In this document: positions 45,840 to 56,302 of the stretch, piece after piece
Layout: each line of letters opens with the position of its first letter
Position numbering within the stretch: position 1 is the stretch's first letter
NCBI GenBank assembly: GCA_017396695.1
Contig: JAFQLC010000018.1
Location: 124,001 to 188,000 of the forward strand
Direction of reading: 5' to 3'
Origin: a bacterium
Lineage (GTDB): Bacteria > Cyanobacteriota > Vampirovibrionia > Gastranaerophilales > Gastranaerophilaceae
Length of the DNA stretch: 64,000 bases
Notes under the pieces: model-generated
The model's database searches: none
What the model saw: the letters and a program-made list of their open reading frames with translations, nothing else
What the model was told of the DNA's origin: nothing
Position numbers and translations under genes: made by a program

Positions 45840-45876
45840 TTTAACCCTCTTTTATATGCAAATTTTATCATAAAGA

Positions 45877-47109
45877 TTATATTTTTTCTTTTAATTTAAA
45901 AGCAAAGAAAATCTCAAAAATTGTAAGAAACGCAAAGAGTGAAAATAATGCAAGATATGAATTTGCACCATAAATTGTGTGCCCTTGGGCATTTGTTGTG
46001 GTTTGGAATAAGTCTAAAATTCGACCAGATATTGCGCCTAGTGTTCCGATTGCAAAGAAGAAAATGCTGTTCATTATGCTCATAGCACAACTTCTGATTT
46101 CAGGCTTGTTTGTGGAATATATAAAATTTGCAAGAATAGGCGAAATTCCTGCCGTAATTGCAAGTAAAAATATAAAGATTGAAACAAAAGACGAGCGAAG
46201 ATTAAACAAAATAAAAATTGTAATTCCAAAAAATACAACGGCGCTGATGATAGAGATTATTTTGAGGAAGATTACATACGCACCCGTGTTTTTATTTATA
46301 ATGCTCATAATAACGCCTGATATGCCAATAACCACAATCATACAAGAAAGTACTAGTGAAGCATCGTTATGTGTCATTTGAGCAAAATCTTGCAAAAATT
46401 TAACTCCGATTACGGTTTGAATTACATAGCAAAGCCCATAGTTTATTGCAGTGAAGGCAAAAAGATTTAAGTTATTTTTATTAGTTAAAACTTCTTTAAA
46501 TGGTTCAAGGTTAAAATGCACATTTTTGCGCTTTGGAGGTGAAGGAAGAAAGATTTTCATAAACCCGAATAAAAGCGCTATAAATAATGTGAAATATCCT
46601 AAAATTCCAAAAATTGTGCGCCAATAATGGTGCTCTATAATGTGTGCCAAAGGTGCGTTTGCGCAAACTCCACCGAAATACCCAATAAATAGCACAATTG
46701 AAACTAAAACACTTAAATATCTATCTGGAAAGCATTTTTTAATTTCTTGCACAAGCCCGAGATAAAATGTTGCAGAGCCTGCGCCAAGGCATATTCTTGC
46801 AAAATATAAAACCCATAAATTTGAGCTCATTGGGAATATTAGTGCGCCTAATGCAAAAATTAATCCGCCAAATAGAATAATTTTAATTCCGCCAAATTTA
46901 TCTATTAAAATGCCAGAAATAAGAAGAGAAACCGCATAAGCATACATAAAATATGCGCCAAAAGCTGTTGTTTCAGAAGCTGTTAAAGAAAGATTATTCT
47001 GCAGAGTTTCAAAAATTGTCCCTGGAATTGATATGCGCAAAAAATTTGCCATAAAGTACATAACAGTACCAAGGATAATTAATAAAATATGTAGATAATA
47101 CTTTCTCAT
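45877..47109 (-). CDS. Major facilitator superfamily transporter
   Basis: 410 aa, twelve predicted membrane helices. The loop between helices 2 and 3 contains DKFGGIKI, a form of MFS motif A, and helix 4 has ARICLGAGSATFYLG. Substrate not evident. AAAGG lies 4 nt before the ATG. Located between ahcY and the sugar aminotransferase gene on the same strand. Confidence 0.86.
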   Translation of the reverse strand: MRKYYLHILLIILGTVMYFMANFLRISIPGTIFETLQNNLSLTASETTAFGAYFMYAYAVSLLISGILIDKFGGIKIILFGGLIFALGALIFPMSSNLWVLYFARICLGAGSATFYLGLVQEIKKCFPDRYLSVLVSIVLFIGYFGGVCANAPLAHIIEHHYWRTIFGILGYFTLFIALLFGFMKIFLPSPPKRKNVHFNLEPFKEVLTNKNNLNLFAFTAINYGLCYVIQTVIGVKFLQDFAQMTHNDASLVLSCMIVVIGISGVIMSIINKNTGAYVIFLKIISIISAVVFFGITIFILFNLRSSFVSIFIFLLAITAGISPILANFIYSTNKPEIRSCAMSIMNSIFFFAIGTLGAISGRILDLFQTTTNAQGHTIYGANSYLALFSLFAFLTIFEIFFAFKLKEKI

Positions 47110-47138
47110 AAAGCCTTTGTTGTTAATTTGATAAGCGC

Positions 47139-48413
<1,275 letters not shown>

Positions 48414-48421
48414 TTACCTCG

Positions 48422-51226
48422 CTATTTTATGGCTTCAGCGCAATCTTCGCAGATGCCGTCTTCGTTTAATTCACGATATTTCCAGCATCTTTGGCATTTT
48501 TCACCTTTTGCTTTGAAAATTGCGATTTTGTAGTTTTCAACATCTAATGTATTTAAAGCGCTATCTGTTAATTCGCTGACGCATTCTGCTTGAGACACGA
48601 TGAAGAAATCTGCAAGAATGTCTGAATATTTGTTTAATAATTCAGGATTTTTTGCAACAATTTCAACACGAGCTTCAAGCGAGCTGCCGATGATTTTTTC
48701 TTCGCCAGACCTTAAAGGCTCGATTGCTTTTGAAACAGATTCACGAACTTGGAGAAGTTCAGTAAATTCTTCTTCTAGTTCTTTATTTTCATATTTTGGA
48801 TTTGCAGTAGGCCAAGAGCTTAATAGAACACTCTTTAAGCCTTTTCTTTGGTTTTCTGGCATATTCAAGAAGATGTCTTCTGCTTGGTGCGGCATAACAG
48901 GAGCCAAAATTTCAAGAATTGTCCATAAAATGTCATACATAACAGTTTGAACTGCTCTTCTTGAGAGTGATTTTTTGCCTTTTGTATAAAGTCTATCTTT
49001 CACAATATCCAAATAGAATGAGCTTAAATCAACCGCTGCAAAGTTTTGAAGATATTGGAAGTATTTATAGAACTCATAATTTTCAAAAGCTTTGTCAACA
49101 TTTTCAATTAAGATGTTGAGTTTATGAAGAGCAAATTTGTCAATTGCTTCAAGTTCTTCATATTCAACTCTGTCTGTTTCTGGTTCAAAATCAAACAAGT
49201 TGCCAAGTAAAAATCTTGCAGTGTTTCTTGTTTTTTTGAATATTTCCACAAGTTGTTTGATGATATTATCGCCAATTTTGATGTCGTTTCTATAATCAAC
49301 ACTTGCAGCCCATAATCTTAAAATATCTGCGCCATAGTTTTTGATGATGTCATCTGGACGGATGTAGTTGCCTAAAGATTTTGACATTTTTCTGCCATCT
49401 TCGCCAAAAACAAAACCGTGAGTTAAAACTTCTTTGTATGGAGCAATTCCTTTTGTTGCAATTGCAGTAAGAAGTGAAGATTGGAACCAGCCTCTGTGTT
49501 GGTCAGAGCCTTCAAGATACATATCGCAAGGAGCACCTAAAAGCTCATCTTTTCTTGCTTCCACAACTGCTCGCCATGAAACACCAGAATCGAACCATAC
49601 GTCCATAATATCGTTTTCTTTTTTGAAATGGTCTTTTCCGCATTTTGGACATTTAAAGCCTTCTGGTAGTAAATCTTTTGCTTCATATTTTACCCAAGCA
49701 TCTGAACTTTCTTTTTCAAACACTTTTGCAACATGCTCAATTGTTTCATCATTTACGATTACTTCACCACAATCTTCGCAGTAGAAAATTGGAATTGGAA
49801 CACCCCAAGCACGTTGTCTTGAAATGCACCAATCAGAACGATTTGCAACCATGTTAGAAATTCTAACTTCGCCTGATGCTGGAATCCATTTAATATTTTT
49901 GATTGCATCAAGCGTTTCTTTTTTGAATTTTTCAACTTTTACAAACCATTGTGGCGTAGCTCTATAAATTACAGGTTTTTTGCATCTCCAGCAATGTGGG
50001 TAAGAGTGGCTAATTTCTTGAGATTTAACAAGTGCGCCAACTTCGTTTAGTTTTGCAATAATTGTTTCTTCACCCTTGTAGTAAGGCACACCTTCAAGTT
50101 CTGGAACTTGGTTTGTCCAAACACCTTTAGAGTCAAGTGGTGAGAACACTTCAATACCATATTTAACGCCAACTTCGTAGTCTTCAAGCCCGTGCCCTGG
50201 AGCTGTGTGAACTGCACCAGTACCTGCCTCTAATGTTACGTGTTCGCCTAAGATAATTGGTGATTTTCTGTTGCAGATTGGGTGGTCTGTTGTAAGGTTT
50301 TCGAGTTCTGCACCTTGAAGTTTGCCAAGAACTTCGATGTCTCCTTCTTCCCATTCAGCATCTTTTAAGAATGCGCCAAGTAATTCATCTGCAATAAAGT
50401 AAATATCGTTTTTATATTCAAAGAATGAATATTCAAATTTTTCATGTAAACAAATTGCCATGTTAGATGGAATTGTCCAAGGAGTTGTTGTCCAAATAAC
50501 GGCATAAAAATCTTTTTCGGTTTCTAGATTTAATTTTGATTTAATTTCTTTTGCGGAATTTTCATCAAATTTAAATCTTACATAAATTGAAGTTGATGTG
50601 ATATCTGCATATTCAACTTCTGCTTCAGCAAGTGCTGTTTCACATGAAGCACACCAATAAACAGGTTTTAAGCCTTTTTCAACATAACCTTTTTTGTACA
50701 TTTCGCCAAAAACACGAACTTGTTCAGCTTCAAAATCAGGCGCAATTGAAAGATATGGATTTTCCCAATTTCCAAGAACACCAAGTCTTTTAAATTCAGA
50801 TTCTTGACCTTTCAAACTTTTAAGTGCATATTCTCTGCATTTTGCTCTAAGTTCAACTGGTGTAAGTGCACTTCTTCCGCCTTTAATGTTTTTTACAACA
50901 GCATTTTCAATTGGAAGACCATGTCCATCGTAACCTGGAACAAATGGAGCATAGTAACCTTTTTGAGATTTATATTTGATTAAAATGTCTTTTAAAATTT
51001 TATTGAGGGCAGTGCCTACGTGGATTTTTTCTGAGCTTAGGTATGGTGGACCATCGTGTAAAACGAAAGATTTTTCTTTTGATTTTGAGTTGATAATTTC
51101 TCTGTAAATATCAATTTCTTCCCAAATTTTTTGAATTTCAAGTTCTCTAACAGTTGCATTTGCGCGCATTGCCAAACTTGTTGAAGGCAAATTTAACGTG
51201 TCTTTTAATGTTTTGTTATCTTCCAT
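48422..51226 (-). CDS. ileS: Isoleucyl-tRNA synthetase with altered HIGH motif
   Basis: 934 aa class I synthetase: Rossmann core, editing domain (WTTTPWTIPSN region), KMSKS in DGRKMSKSLGN, anticodon domain and the C-terminal zinc finger CQRC...CEDC. The HIGH signature, normally PPYANGxIHxGH, reads PPYLSSEKIHVGT: one residue longer and ending Thr72 instead of His. Everything else is canonical, and it is the only ileS in the window. GAGGG is present but 13 nt from the ATG. Confidence 0.95.
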   Translation of the reverse strand: MEDNKTLKDTLNLPSTSLAMRANATVRELEIQKIWEEIDIYREIINSKSKEKSFVLHDGPPYLSSEKIHVGTALNKILKDILIKYKSQKGYYAPFVPGYDGHGLPIENAVVKNIKGGRSALTPVELRAKCREYALKSLKGQESEFKRLGVLGNWENPYLSIAPDFEAEQVRVFGEMYKKGYVEKGLKPVYWCASCETALAEAEVEYADITSTSIYVRFKFDENSAKEIKSKLNLETEKDFYAVIWTTTPWTIPSNMAICLHEKFEYSFFEYKNDIYFIADELLGAFLKDAEWEEGDIEVLGKLQGAELENLTTDHPICNRKSPIILGEHVTLEAGTGAVHTAPGHGLEDYEVGVKYGIEVFSPLDSKGVWTNQVPELEGVPYYKGEETIIAKLNEVGALVKSQEISHSYPHCWRCKKPVIYRATPQWFVKVEKFKKETLDAIKNIKWIPASGEVRISNMVANRSDWCISRQRAWGVPIPIFYCEDCGEVIVNDETIEHVAKVFEKESSDAWVKYEAKDLLPEGFKCPKCGKDHFKKENDIMDVWFDSGVSWRAVVEARKDELLGAPCDMYLEGSDQHRGWFQSSLLTAIATKGIAPYKEVLTHGFVFGEDGRKMSKSLGNYIRPDDIIKNYGADILRLWAASVDYRNDIKIGDNIIKQLVEIFKKTRNTARFLLGNLFDFEPETDRVEYEELEAIDKFALHKLNILIENVDKAFENYEFYKYFQYLQNFAAVDLSSFYLDIVKDRLYTKGKKSLSRRAVQTVMYDILWTILEILAPVMPHQAEDIFLNMPENQRKGLKSVLLSSWPTANPKYENKELEEEFTELLQVRESVSKAIEPLRSGEEKIIGSSLEARVEIVAKNPELLNKYSDILADFFIVSQAECVSELTDSALNTLDVENYKIAIFKAKGEKCQRCWKYRELNEDGICEDCAEAIK

Positions 51227-51272
51227 TTTTTGTTTAATTCCCTCTTAATTTCTCTAGTGTTTAAATTCAAAC

Positions 51273-51830
51273 TTATTGAGCATTTTGTTCGTTTGAATAT
51301 TCATCGTTTGCTTTCATATCGGCAATATATTGTTGACCATTCATAACAATTTGATAAAGTTGGTTTAGGTCATTTTGAAGTTTGCCAAGAACATTTTGAG
51401 CATATTGTTGAGCGCCGTCTTTAATTTTTGCAGCAGCTTCAGATGCTTCAAGTCTTTTATCTTCAGCTTCGTGGAATGCGTTCATTTTAATATCAGCGCA
51501 TTCGTCAAGCACTTCTTGTCTATATTTTTGAGCTTTTTCTTCGATTTCTCTTAAAATGTTTGATTCAGAAAGGATTCTGTTTCTATCATTTTCAGCATCT
51601 TGAATAATTCTTTCAGCTTTGTTTTTAGCATCTTGAAGAATTTCTCTTTCTCTTTTTACGATAGTATCAGCGTTATTGAACGCAGCTTTTGTCATATCAA
51701 ACATAGCTTCAATAACTTCTTCAAGGTCTTTAGATTTTACAACAATCCAACCTGGGAAGTTAATACCATCATCTTTAACTTTTTGTAATTCATCGATTAA
51801 ATCATAGAATTTTTCATACGGATAAGACAT
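51273..51830 (-). CDS. DivIVA-like coiled-coil protein
   Basis: 185 aa. A short N-terminal part (FPGWIVVKSKDLEEVIEAM) followed by a long continuous charged coiled coil, about residues 55-165, with an Ala/Glu/Lys/Arg pattern (ILQDAKNKAERIIQDAENDRNRI). The plan matches DivIVA/SepIVA-like or ATP-synthase-b-like coiled coils. Probably a cell-pole or division scaffold, but no motif fixes this. AAAGGTG precedes the ATG. Confidence 0.65.
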   Translation of the reverse strand: MSYPYEKFYDLIDELQKVKDDGINFPGWIVVKSKDLEEVIEAMFDMTKAAFNNADTIVKREREILQDAKNKAERIIQDAENDRNRILSESNILREIEEKAQKYRQEVLDECADIKMNAFHEAEDKRLEASEAAAKIKDGAQQYAQNVLGKLQNDLNQLYQIVMNGQQYIADMKANDEYSNEQNAQ

Positions 51831-51842
51831 TTTATCACCTTT

Positions 51843-52340
51843 CTATTTTACTTTTTTGCTCAAATATTCCATTACGCACTTAGGCACGAATTTAGAAGTA
51901 TCTTGCCCATGTTCAGTTAGTTCTTTAATTATACTTGAAGATATAAAATTGTATTTTGGTCTTGTAGTCAAAAATACAGTCCCAATTTCAGGCGCTATTG
52001 CTGAATTTGTTTGAGAAAGTTGCATTTCATATTCAAAATCAGAAACGGCACGAAGTCCTCTGATTAAGAATTTTGCTCCTTTTTCTTTAGCAAAATTAAC
52101 TGTAAGACCTTCAAAACTATCAGCAAAAGCGTTTTCTATGCCCTCTTCTTTGATAGTTTGTTTGATGAGCTCAACTCTATCTGCAACGCTTATAAATGGT
52201 TTTTTATTGGGGTTGTTCAACACGGCGATGATAACCTTATCGAACATTTTTGTTGCACGAGATAGAACATCTAAATGTCCTTTTGTGATAGGGTCAAAAC
52301 TCCCAGGATAAATAGCTATTTTTAAATCATCTTTGCGCAT
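51843..52340 (-). CDS. coaD: Phosphopantetheine adenylyltransferase
   Basis: Fourth step of coenzyme A synthesis. 165 aa with YPGSFDPITKGHLDVL (the T/HxGH nucleotide site), NPNKKPF and FLIRGLRAVSDFEYE, and ISSSIIKEL near the C-terminus. Head of the minus-strand run. No Shine-Dalgarno; a perfect -10 ends 6 nt before the ATG. Confidence 0.96.
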   Translation of the reverse strand: MRKDDLKIAIYPGSFDPITKGHLDVLSRATKMFDKVIIAVLNNPNKKPFISVADRVELIKQTIKEEGIENAFADSFEGLTVNFAKEKGAKFLIRGLRAVSDFEYEMQLSQTNSAIAPEIGTVFLTTRPKYNFISSSIIKELTEHGQDTSKFVPKCVMEYLSKKVK

Positions 52341-52346
52341 AAAAAT

Positions 52347-52352
52347 ATTATA
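52347..52352 (-). promoter_or_regulatory. Leaderless-type -10 of coaD
   Basis: Minus strand TATAAT (52347-52352) followed by 6 nt (ATTTTT) and the ATG. The -35 is weak. Confidence 0.55.
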
Positions 52353-52460
52353 TTACTAAAATATTAGGAAAACAGTTAAAATTTTGTAACATTATGTTAA
52401 TTTTTTTTATGTTTGGTTTTTCTATGTTTAGTATAAATGTGTAGTGTTTAAGGATAAGTC

Positions 52461-54800
52461 ATGAAGGTTAATGGAATTAATTCTTTAAATGTAATCAACA
52501 ATCAAATTAAAACAAAGCAAAAAAGTGGCACAAGTTTCACTTCGCAATATACGCAAGAACCTAAATTTGCAAATGTTCCACTGAATGCACATAAAAATAT
52601 TCTTTTTGGAAGAAGTTTAGCAGAGCATAAAAGTTGGGGCGCAACATTTGATAAAAATAAAAATGTGAATTTTAAAGTGTTCACATTTTCTGATGCAAAA
52701 GATGTTTATATTGAAGTTTTAGATAAAAATGCAAATATAAACACAGATAACGTTGATGCTCGTGACATTATTGTTGACAGAAATCCTGACGACACGGTTG
52801 CAAATATTTCCGTAATTGATGATAAATCTAAAATGATTAAATTAAATAAAAGAGGTGGCGGTGTTTTTGAAATTTCTGGGCAAGAAGGCATCAAAAATGG
52901 CGACAAATATAGGCTAATTATTGTTAAAGGCGATAATGTAATTGAAAAAGTTAAAGACCCTTATTCAAAAAAACAACCACACATTATGGGTTGGAGCGAA
53001 ATTTATGACCATAGCGAATACAAATGGAATGATAAAGATTGGCAAGAAGGCAAAAACCCAGCAAGAATTACAAGAAATAATGGCAAATTTAATTCTTTGA
53101 GAATTTATGAATTGAACATTCCGACAATTACTAAAAAAGGTGATTTTGAAGCTGCAAAAGCAGTTTTCAAAGAAATTAAAGACAAAAATTTAGCAAACGC
53201 AATCGAGATTATGCCTGTTGAGAATACATATTCAAAACAATGGGGATATGATGGTGTTGATAAATTTGCGGTAAATGAAAAATTAGGCGGTGCAGAAGAA
53301 TTAAAAGAACTTATCGATTACGCTCACCAAATTGGTTTAAACGTGATTATTGATATGGTTCCAAATCATATGGGCCCAGATGGTGATATGATGAAAAGAA
53401 TCGGGCCATACGAAAGAGGCGACGGTTCTTTTGGTTCAATGTTCAATTTTGAAGGACAAGATAATAGATTTGTTCGTGATTGGATGGCAAATGCTGCGCT
53501 TATGTGGGCTCAAGAATTTCACGCAGACGGCATTCGTTTTGATATGACAAAACCTGATTATATGGGCTCAGATTTTACATTAAAACAAATAACCACAGAA
53601 CTTAACGAACATAACCCAGATGTTTTCACAATTGCGGAAGATGGAATGGGAAATCGTCATAAAGTTACAACTCCTCTTAAAGGAACTGGAAATCATAAAA
53701 CAGATTTAGACAAACTCGACCACCAAGTGGATAAAGTTGCAAGAGGTCAAGGTATTGAACAGCTTGATGAACTTGGTTTTGATAGCGAATGGGATTTTGT
53801 TCTTCTTCATGAATTAGAAAAAGGTCTCAGAGGCGATGTAGATTTCAATATGGATTCTTTTAACGCAGCATTTATTAATTCAGGCAAAAGAGTTAAATAT
53901 AATGTAAGTCATGATGAAATTGGCAACATGGATGGAACAAGCTCTCTTGTGAAATTTGCAACTGCGAAAATGAATTTATACAACAATATCAAAGGTTCAA
54001 CTCCTGCAGAAGTTGGGCAAAGAGCAGCGCACGCAACACATGCACTTATGAAACTTTATGCAACAGGTGAACTTGATAAAATGTCTGACAAAGAATTTGC
54101 TCACGCAGTTAAATCTTATGGAATCACAAGACATGTAAGCAAACAAGAAGTTAAAGATACTTATGATTTAGCATTAAATAAAACAAAACTTGCGCTCGGC
54201 ACAATTTTTTCTGCTCCAGGGCCTAAAATGTTCTTCCAGGGTGCTGAAAACGGTGGGCTTGATTATTTCAAATTCTTTAGAAAATTCAGTTCACAAGACG
54301 GAGTTCAAACAGAGCAAGATATAGCAAACAAAAAAAGAATGGATGCTGAAAAAGGTTACGATACATCTTATGAAGCAGCATATCAAGATAGCATTATTGG
54401 AAACATTAAATGCACAGATGAAGTTAAAGAAAAAATGCAAAAAGCAGAACAATATACAATTGATTTAAGCAATTTCCACGATTCAAGCAATGCTATGAAA
54501 TATGGCGATATTGTGTATGCTGGCGGTATGCTCGGGCACAGAATACACACTACTCACTTGAAAAAAGATAATGAAGAAATTTTCTGTGTTAAAAATTTAT
54601 CAGAAACAAAACATCAAGGTCTTCCTGTTTATTTCCCACAAGGTAAATGGGTTGAAGTAATTAACACAGATGACACAAAATATGCAGGCGAAGGAAAATA
54701 TCTAAACCCAGGAATTTATGAAGGTAAAGGCTGGGGAACGCCAGCAATACCTATGAATATAGGTTCAAATGATGTCACTTATTTCAAAAGAATAGACTAA
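52461..54800 (+). CDS. GH13 alpha-amylase-family enzyme, branching-enzyme-like
   Basis: 779 aa. An N-terminal tail of about 55 residues containing SFTSQ and ILFGRS, a CBM48-like beta domain (GATFDKNKNVNFKVFTFSDAKDVYIEV), then the catalytic barrel: DMVPNHMG (region I), nucleophile Asp361 in GIRFDMTK (II), acid Glu393 in TIAEDG (III) and His484-Asp485 in SHDEIGN (IV). The NVSHDEIGNMDGTS and FFQGAE features resemble glycogen branching enzymes and maltooligosyltrehalose enzymes. No signal peptide. Likely acts on the same storage glucan as the GT35 homologue. AAGGAT is upstream. Confidence 0.82.
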   Translation: MKVNGINSLNVINNQIKTKQKSGTSFTSQYTQEPKFANVPLNAHKNILFGRSLAEHKSWGATFDKNKNVNFKVFTFSDAKDVYIEVLDKNANINTDNVDARDIIVDRNPDDTVANISVIDDKSKMIKLNKRGGGVFEISGQEGIKNGDKYRLIIVKGDNVIEKVKDPYSKKQPHIMGWSEIYDHSEYKWNDKDWQEGKNPARITRNNGKFNSLRIYELNIPTITKKGDFEAAKAVFKEIKDKNLANAIEIMPVENTYSKQWGYDGVDKFAVNEKLGGAEELKELIDYAHQIGLNVIIDMVPNHMGPDGDMMKRIGPYERGDGSFGSMFNFEGQDNRFVRDWMANAALMWAQEFHADGIRFDMTKPDYMGSDFTLKQITTELNEHNPDVFTIAEDGMGNRHKVTTPLKGTGNHKTDLDKLDHQVDKVARGQGIEQLDELGFDSEWDFVLLHELEKGLRGDVDFNMDSFNAAFINSGKRVKYNVSHDEIGNMDGTSSLVKFATAKMNLYNNIKGSTPAEVGQRAAHATHALMKLYATGELDKMSDKEFAHAVKSYGITRHVSKQEVKDTYDLALNKTKLALGTIFSAPGPKMFFQGAENGGLDYFKFFRKFSSQDGVQTEQDIANKKRMDAEKGYDTSYEAAYQDSIIGNIKCTDEVKEKMQKAEQYTIDLSNFHDSSNAMKYGDIVYAGGMLGHRIHTTHLKKDNEEIFCVKNLSETKHQGLPVYFPQGKWVEVINTDDTKYAGEGKYLNPGIYEGKGWGTPAIPMNIGSNDVTYFKRID

Positions 54801-54810
54801 TATATTCAAA

Positions 54811-54840
54811 TTTAAAGCTCCTAAATTTAGGAGCTTTAAA
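54811..54840. terminator. Bidirectional terminator (30-nt perfect palindrome)
   Basis: TTTAAAGCTCCTAAA (54811-54825) and its exact complement to 54840, between convergent GH13 and glnA genes. Confidence 0.85.
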
Positions 54841-54844
54841 GTAA

Positions 54845-56191
54845 TTATAAATATTTTTTAATTTCCCAGCCTGAAACATCTGTTCTATATTCATTCCACT
54901 CTTGCGTTTTTGACGACATAAATTCGTTGAAGATGTGTTCGCCAAGTGCAAGTTTAACCACTTCAGATTTTTTCATTATATAAAGTGCTTCGTTTAAGCT
55001 GCCTGGGAGTGATTTAATTCCTTTTTCGGCTTTTTCTTTTTTGCTCATTTCGTAGATGTTGTCTTCAATAGGTGCTCTAAGTGGAGTTTGATTTTTAATT
55101 CCTTCAAGCATAATTGTAAGCATTGTTGCAAAAACAAGATATGGGTTGCAAGAAGGGTCTGGTGATCTTAATTCAACCCTTGTTGCATTACCTCTTTTAG
55201 CAGGAACTCTAATAAGAGCTGAGCGGTTTGCAAGGCTCCAAGCAATGTAAACAGGTGCTTCGTAGCCTGGAACAAGTCTTTTGTAGCTGTTTACAAGAGG
55301 GTTTGTGATTGCAGTGAAGCTTTCAACATTGTCTAAAAGTGCGCCAATTGTCCATTTTGCTTCATCTGAAAGACCATATTCAGCGCTAGGTGCGTCGAAC
55401 ACGTTTTTGCCATCTTTGAACAAAGACACATTGCAGTGCATTCCAGAACCATTTATGCCATAAATTGGTTTTGGCATAAAGCTTGCGTGTAAACCATATT
55501 CCATTGCAATTTCAGAGATTACGTGTTTTAGGGTTACAACATTATCTGCAGCAACCAGTGCTTCGTCGTATTTAAAATCAATTTCGTGTTGACCAGCAGC
55601 GCCTTCGTGGTGACTTGCTTCAATGTTAAAGCCCATAGATTGCAATGTTTCAACCATATCAGCACGAACATCTTCGCCTTCATCTTTTGGTGCAGCATCG
55701 TAATAGTATGCGTTATCTGAAGGTTCAAGTGTTGTGTTTCCTTTTTCATCTTTTTTGAAGAGGAAAAATTCAACTTCAGGGCCAACATTTAAAGTGTAGC
55801 CAAGTTCTTTAGCCTCTGCTATAACTCTTTTTAAGTTGCATCTTGGGCAACCTTCAAAAGGCGTGCCGTCTGCATTATGAATGTCGCATATAATTCTTGC
55901 TTCGTTTTTATCCCCTCTTTCACGCCAAGGCAAAATGGCAAAAGTTGATAAATCAGGGTAAAAATACATATCAGATGTTTCAATACTTCTAAAGCCTTGA
56001 ATTGAGCTACCATCAAGCATACATTCGTTATTCAATGCTTTGTCTAACTGAGAAATTGGAACGCATAAATTTTTTACATTTCCGTTGATATCTACAAATT
56101 GCAGTCTTAAAGAAACAACATTTTGTTCTTTTATGATTTGTTTAATTTCTTCTTTTGTTAAAACTTTGCCTTGTTTTGGAATGTATGTCAT
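54845..56191 (-). CDS. glnA: Glutamine synthetase type I
   Basis: Makes glutamine from glutamate and ammonia. 448 aa. Motifs: DGSSIQGF, PEVEFFLF, AAGQHEIDFKY, NGSGMHCNVS, KRLVPGYEAPVYIAWS and RVPA...RVELRSPDPSCNPYL. The shorter length and LPGSLNEALYIMKKSE stretch point to the GSI-alpha form, which is not adenylylated on Tyr. GGAG and an excellent promoter are upstream. Confidence 0.96.
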   Translation of the reverse strand: MTYIPKQGKVLTKEEIKQIIKEQNVVSLRLQFVDINGNVKNLCVPISQLDKALNNECMLDGSSIQGFRSIETSDMYFYPDLSTFAILPWRERGDKNEARIICDIHNADGTPFEGCPRCNLKRVIAEAKELGYTLNVGPEVEFFLFKKDEKGNTTLEPSDNAYYYDAAPKDEGEDVRADMVETLQSMGFNIEASHHEGAAGQHEIDFKYDEALVAADNVVTLKHVISEIAMEYGLHASFMPKPIYGINGSGMHCNVSLFKDGKNVFDAPSAEYGLSDEAKWTIGALLDNVESFTAITNPLVNSYKRLVPGYEAPVYIAWSLANRSALIRVPAKRGNATRVELRSPDPSCNPYLVFATMLTIMLEGIKNQTPLRAPIEDNIYEMSKKEKAEKGIKSLPGSLNEALYIMKKSEVVKLALGEHIFNEFMSSKTQEWNEYRTDVSGWEIKKYL

Positions 56192-56220
56192 ATAATTCTC
56201 CAGCTTTTATAATATGCTTT

Positions 56221-56249
56221 ATTATCGTATATTGAGCGAAATTAGTCAA
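56221..56249 (-). promoter_or_regulatory. Sigma-70 promoter of glnA
   Basis: Minus strand: TTGACT (56244-56249), 17-nt spacer, GATAAT (56221-56226). It leaves a 29-nt leader that carries GGAG. Confidence 0.75.
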
Positions 56250-56267
56250 TTAAAATCAGATTATTTC

Positions 56268-56296
56268 TTGATGTAATCATAAAAATTTTATATAAT
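56268..56296 (+). promoter_or_regulatory. Leaderless-type promoter of the PilZ gene
   Basis: TTGATG (56268-56273), 17-nt spacer, TATAAT (56291-56296), then 6 nt to the ATG at 56303. The best example of the pattern; the glnA promoter lies back to back with it. Confidence 0.75.
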
Positions 56297-56302
56297 AACT
56301 TT

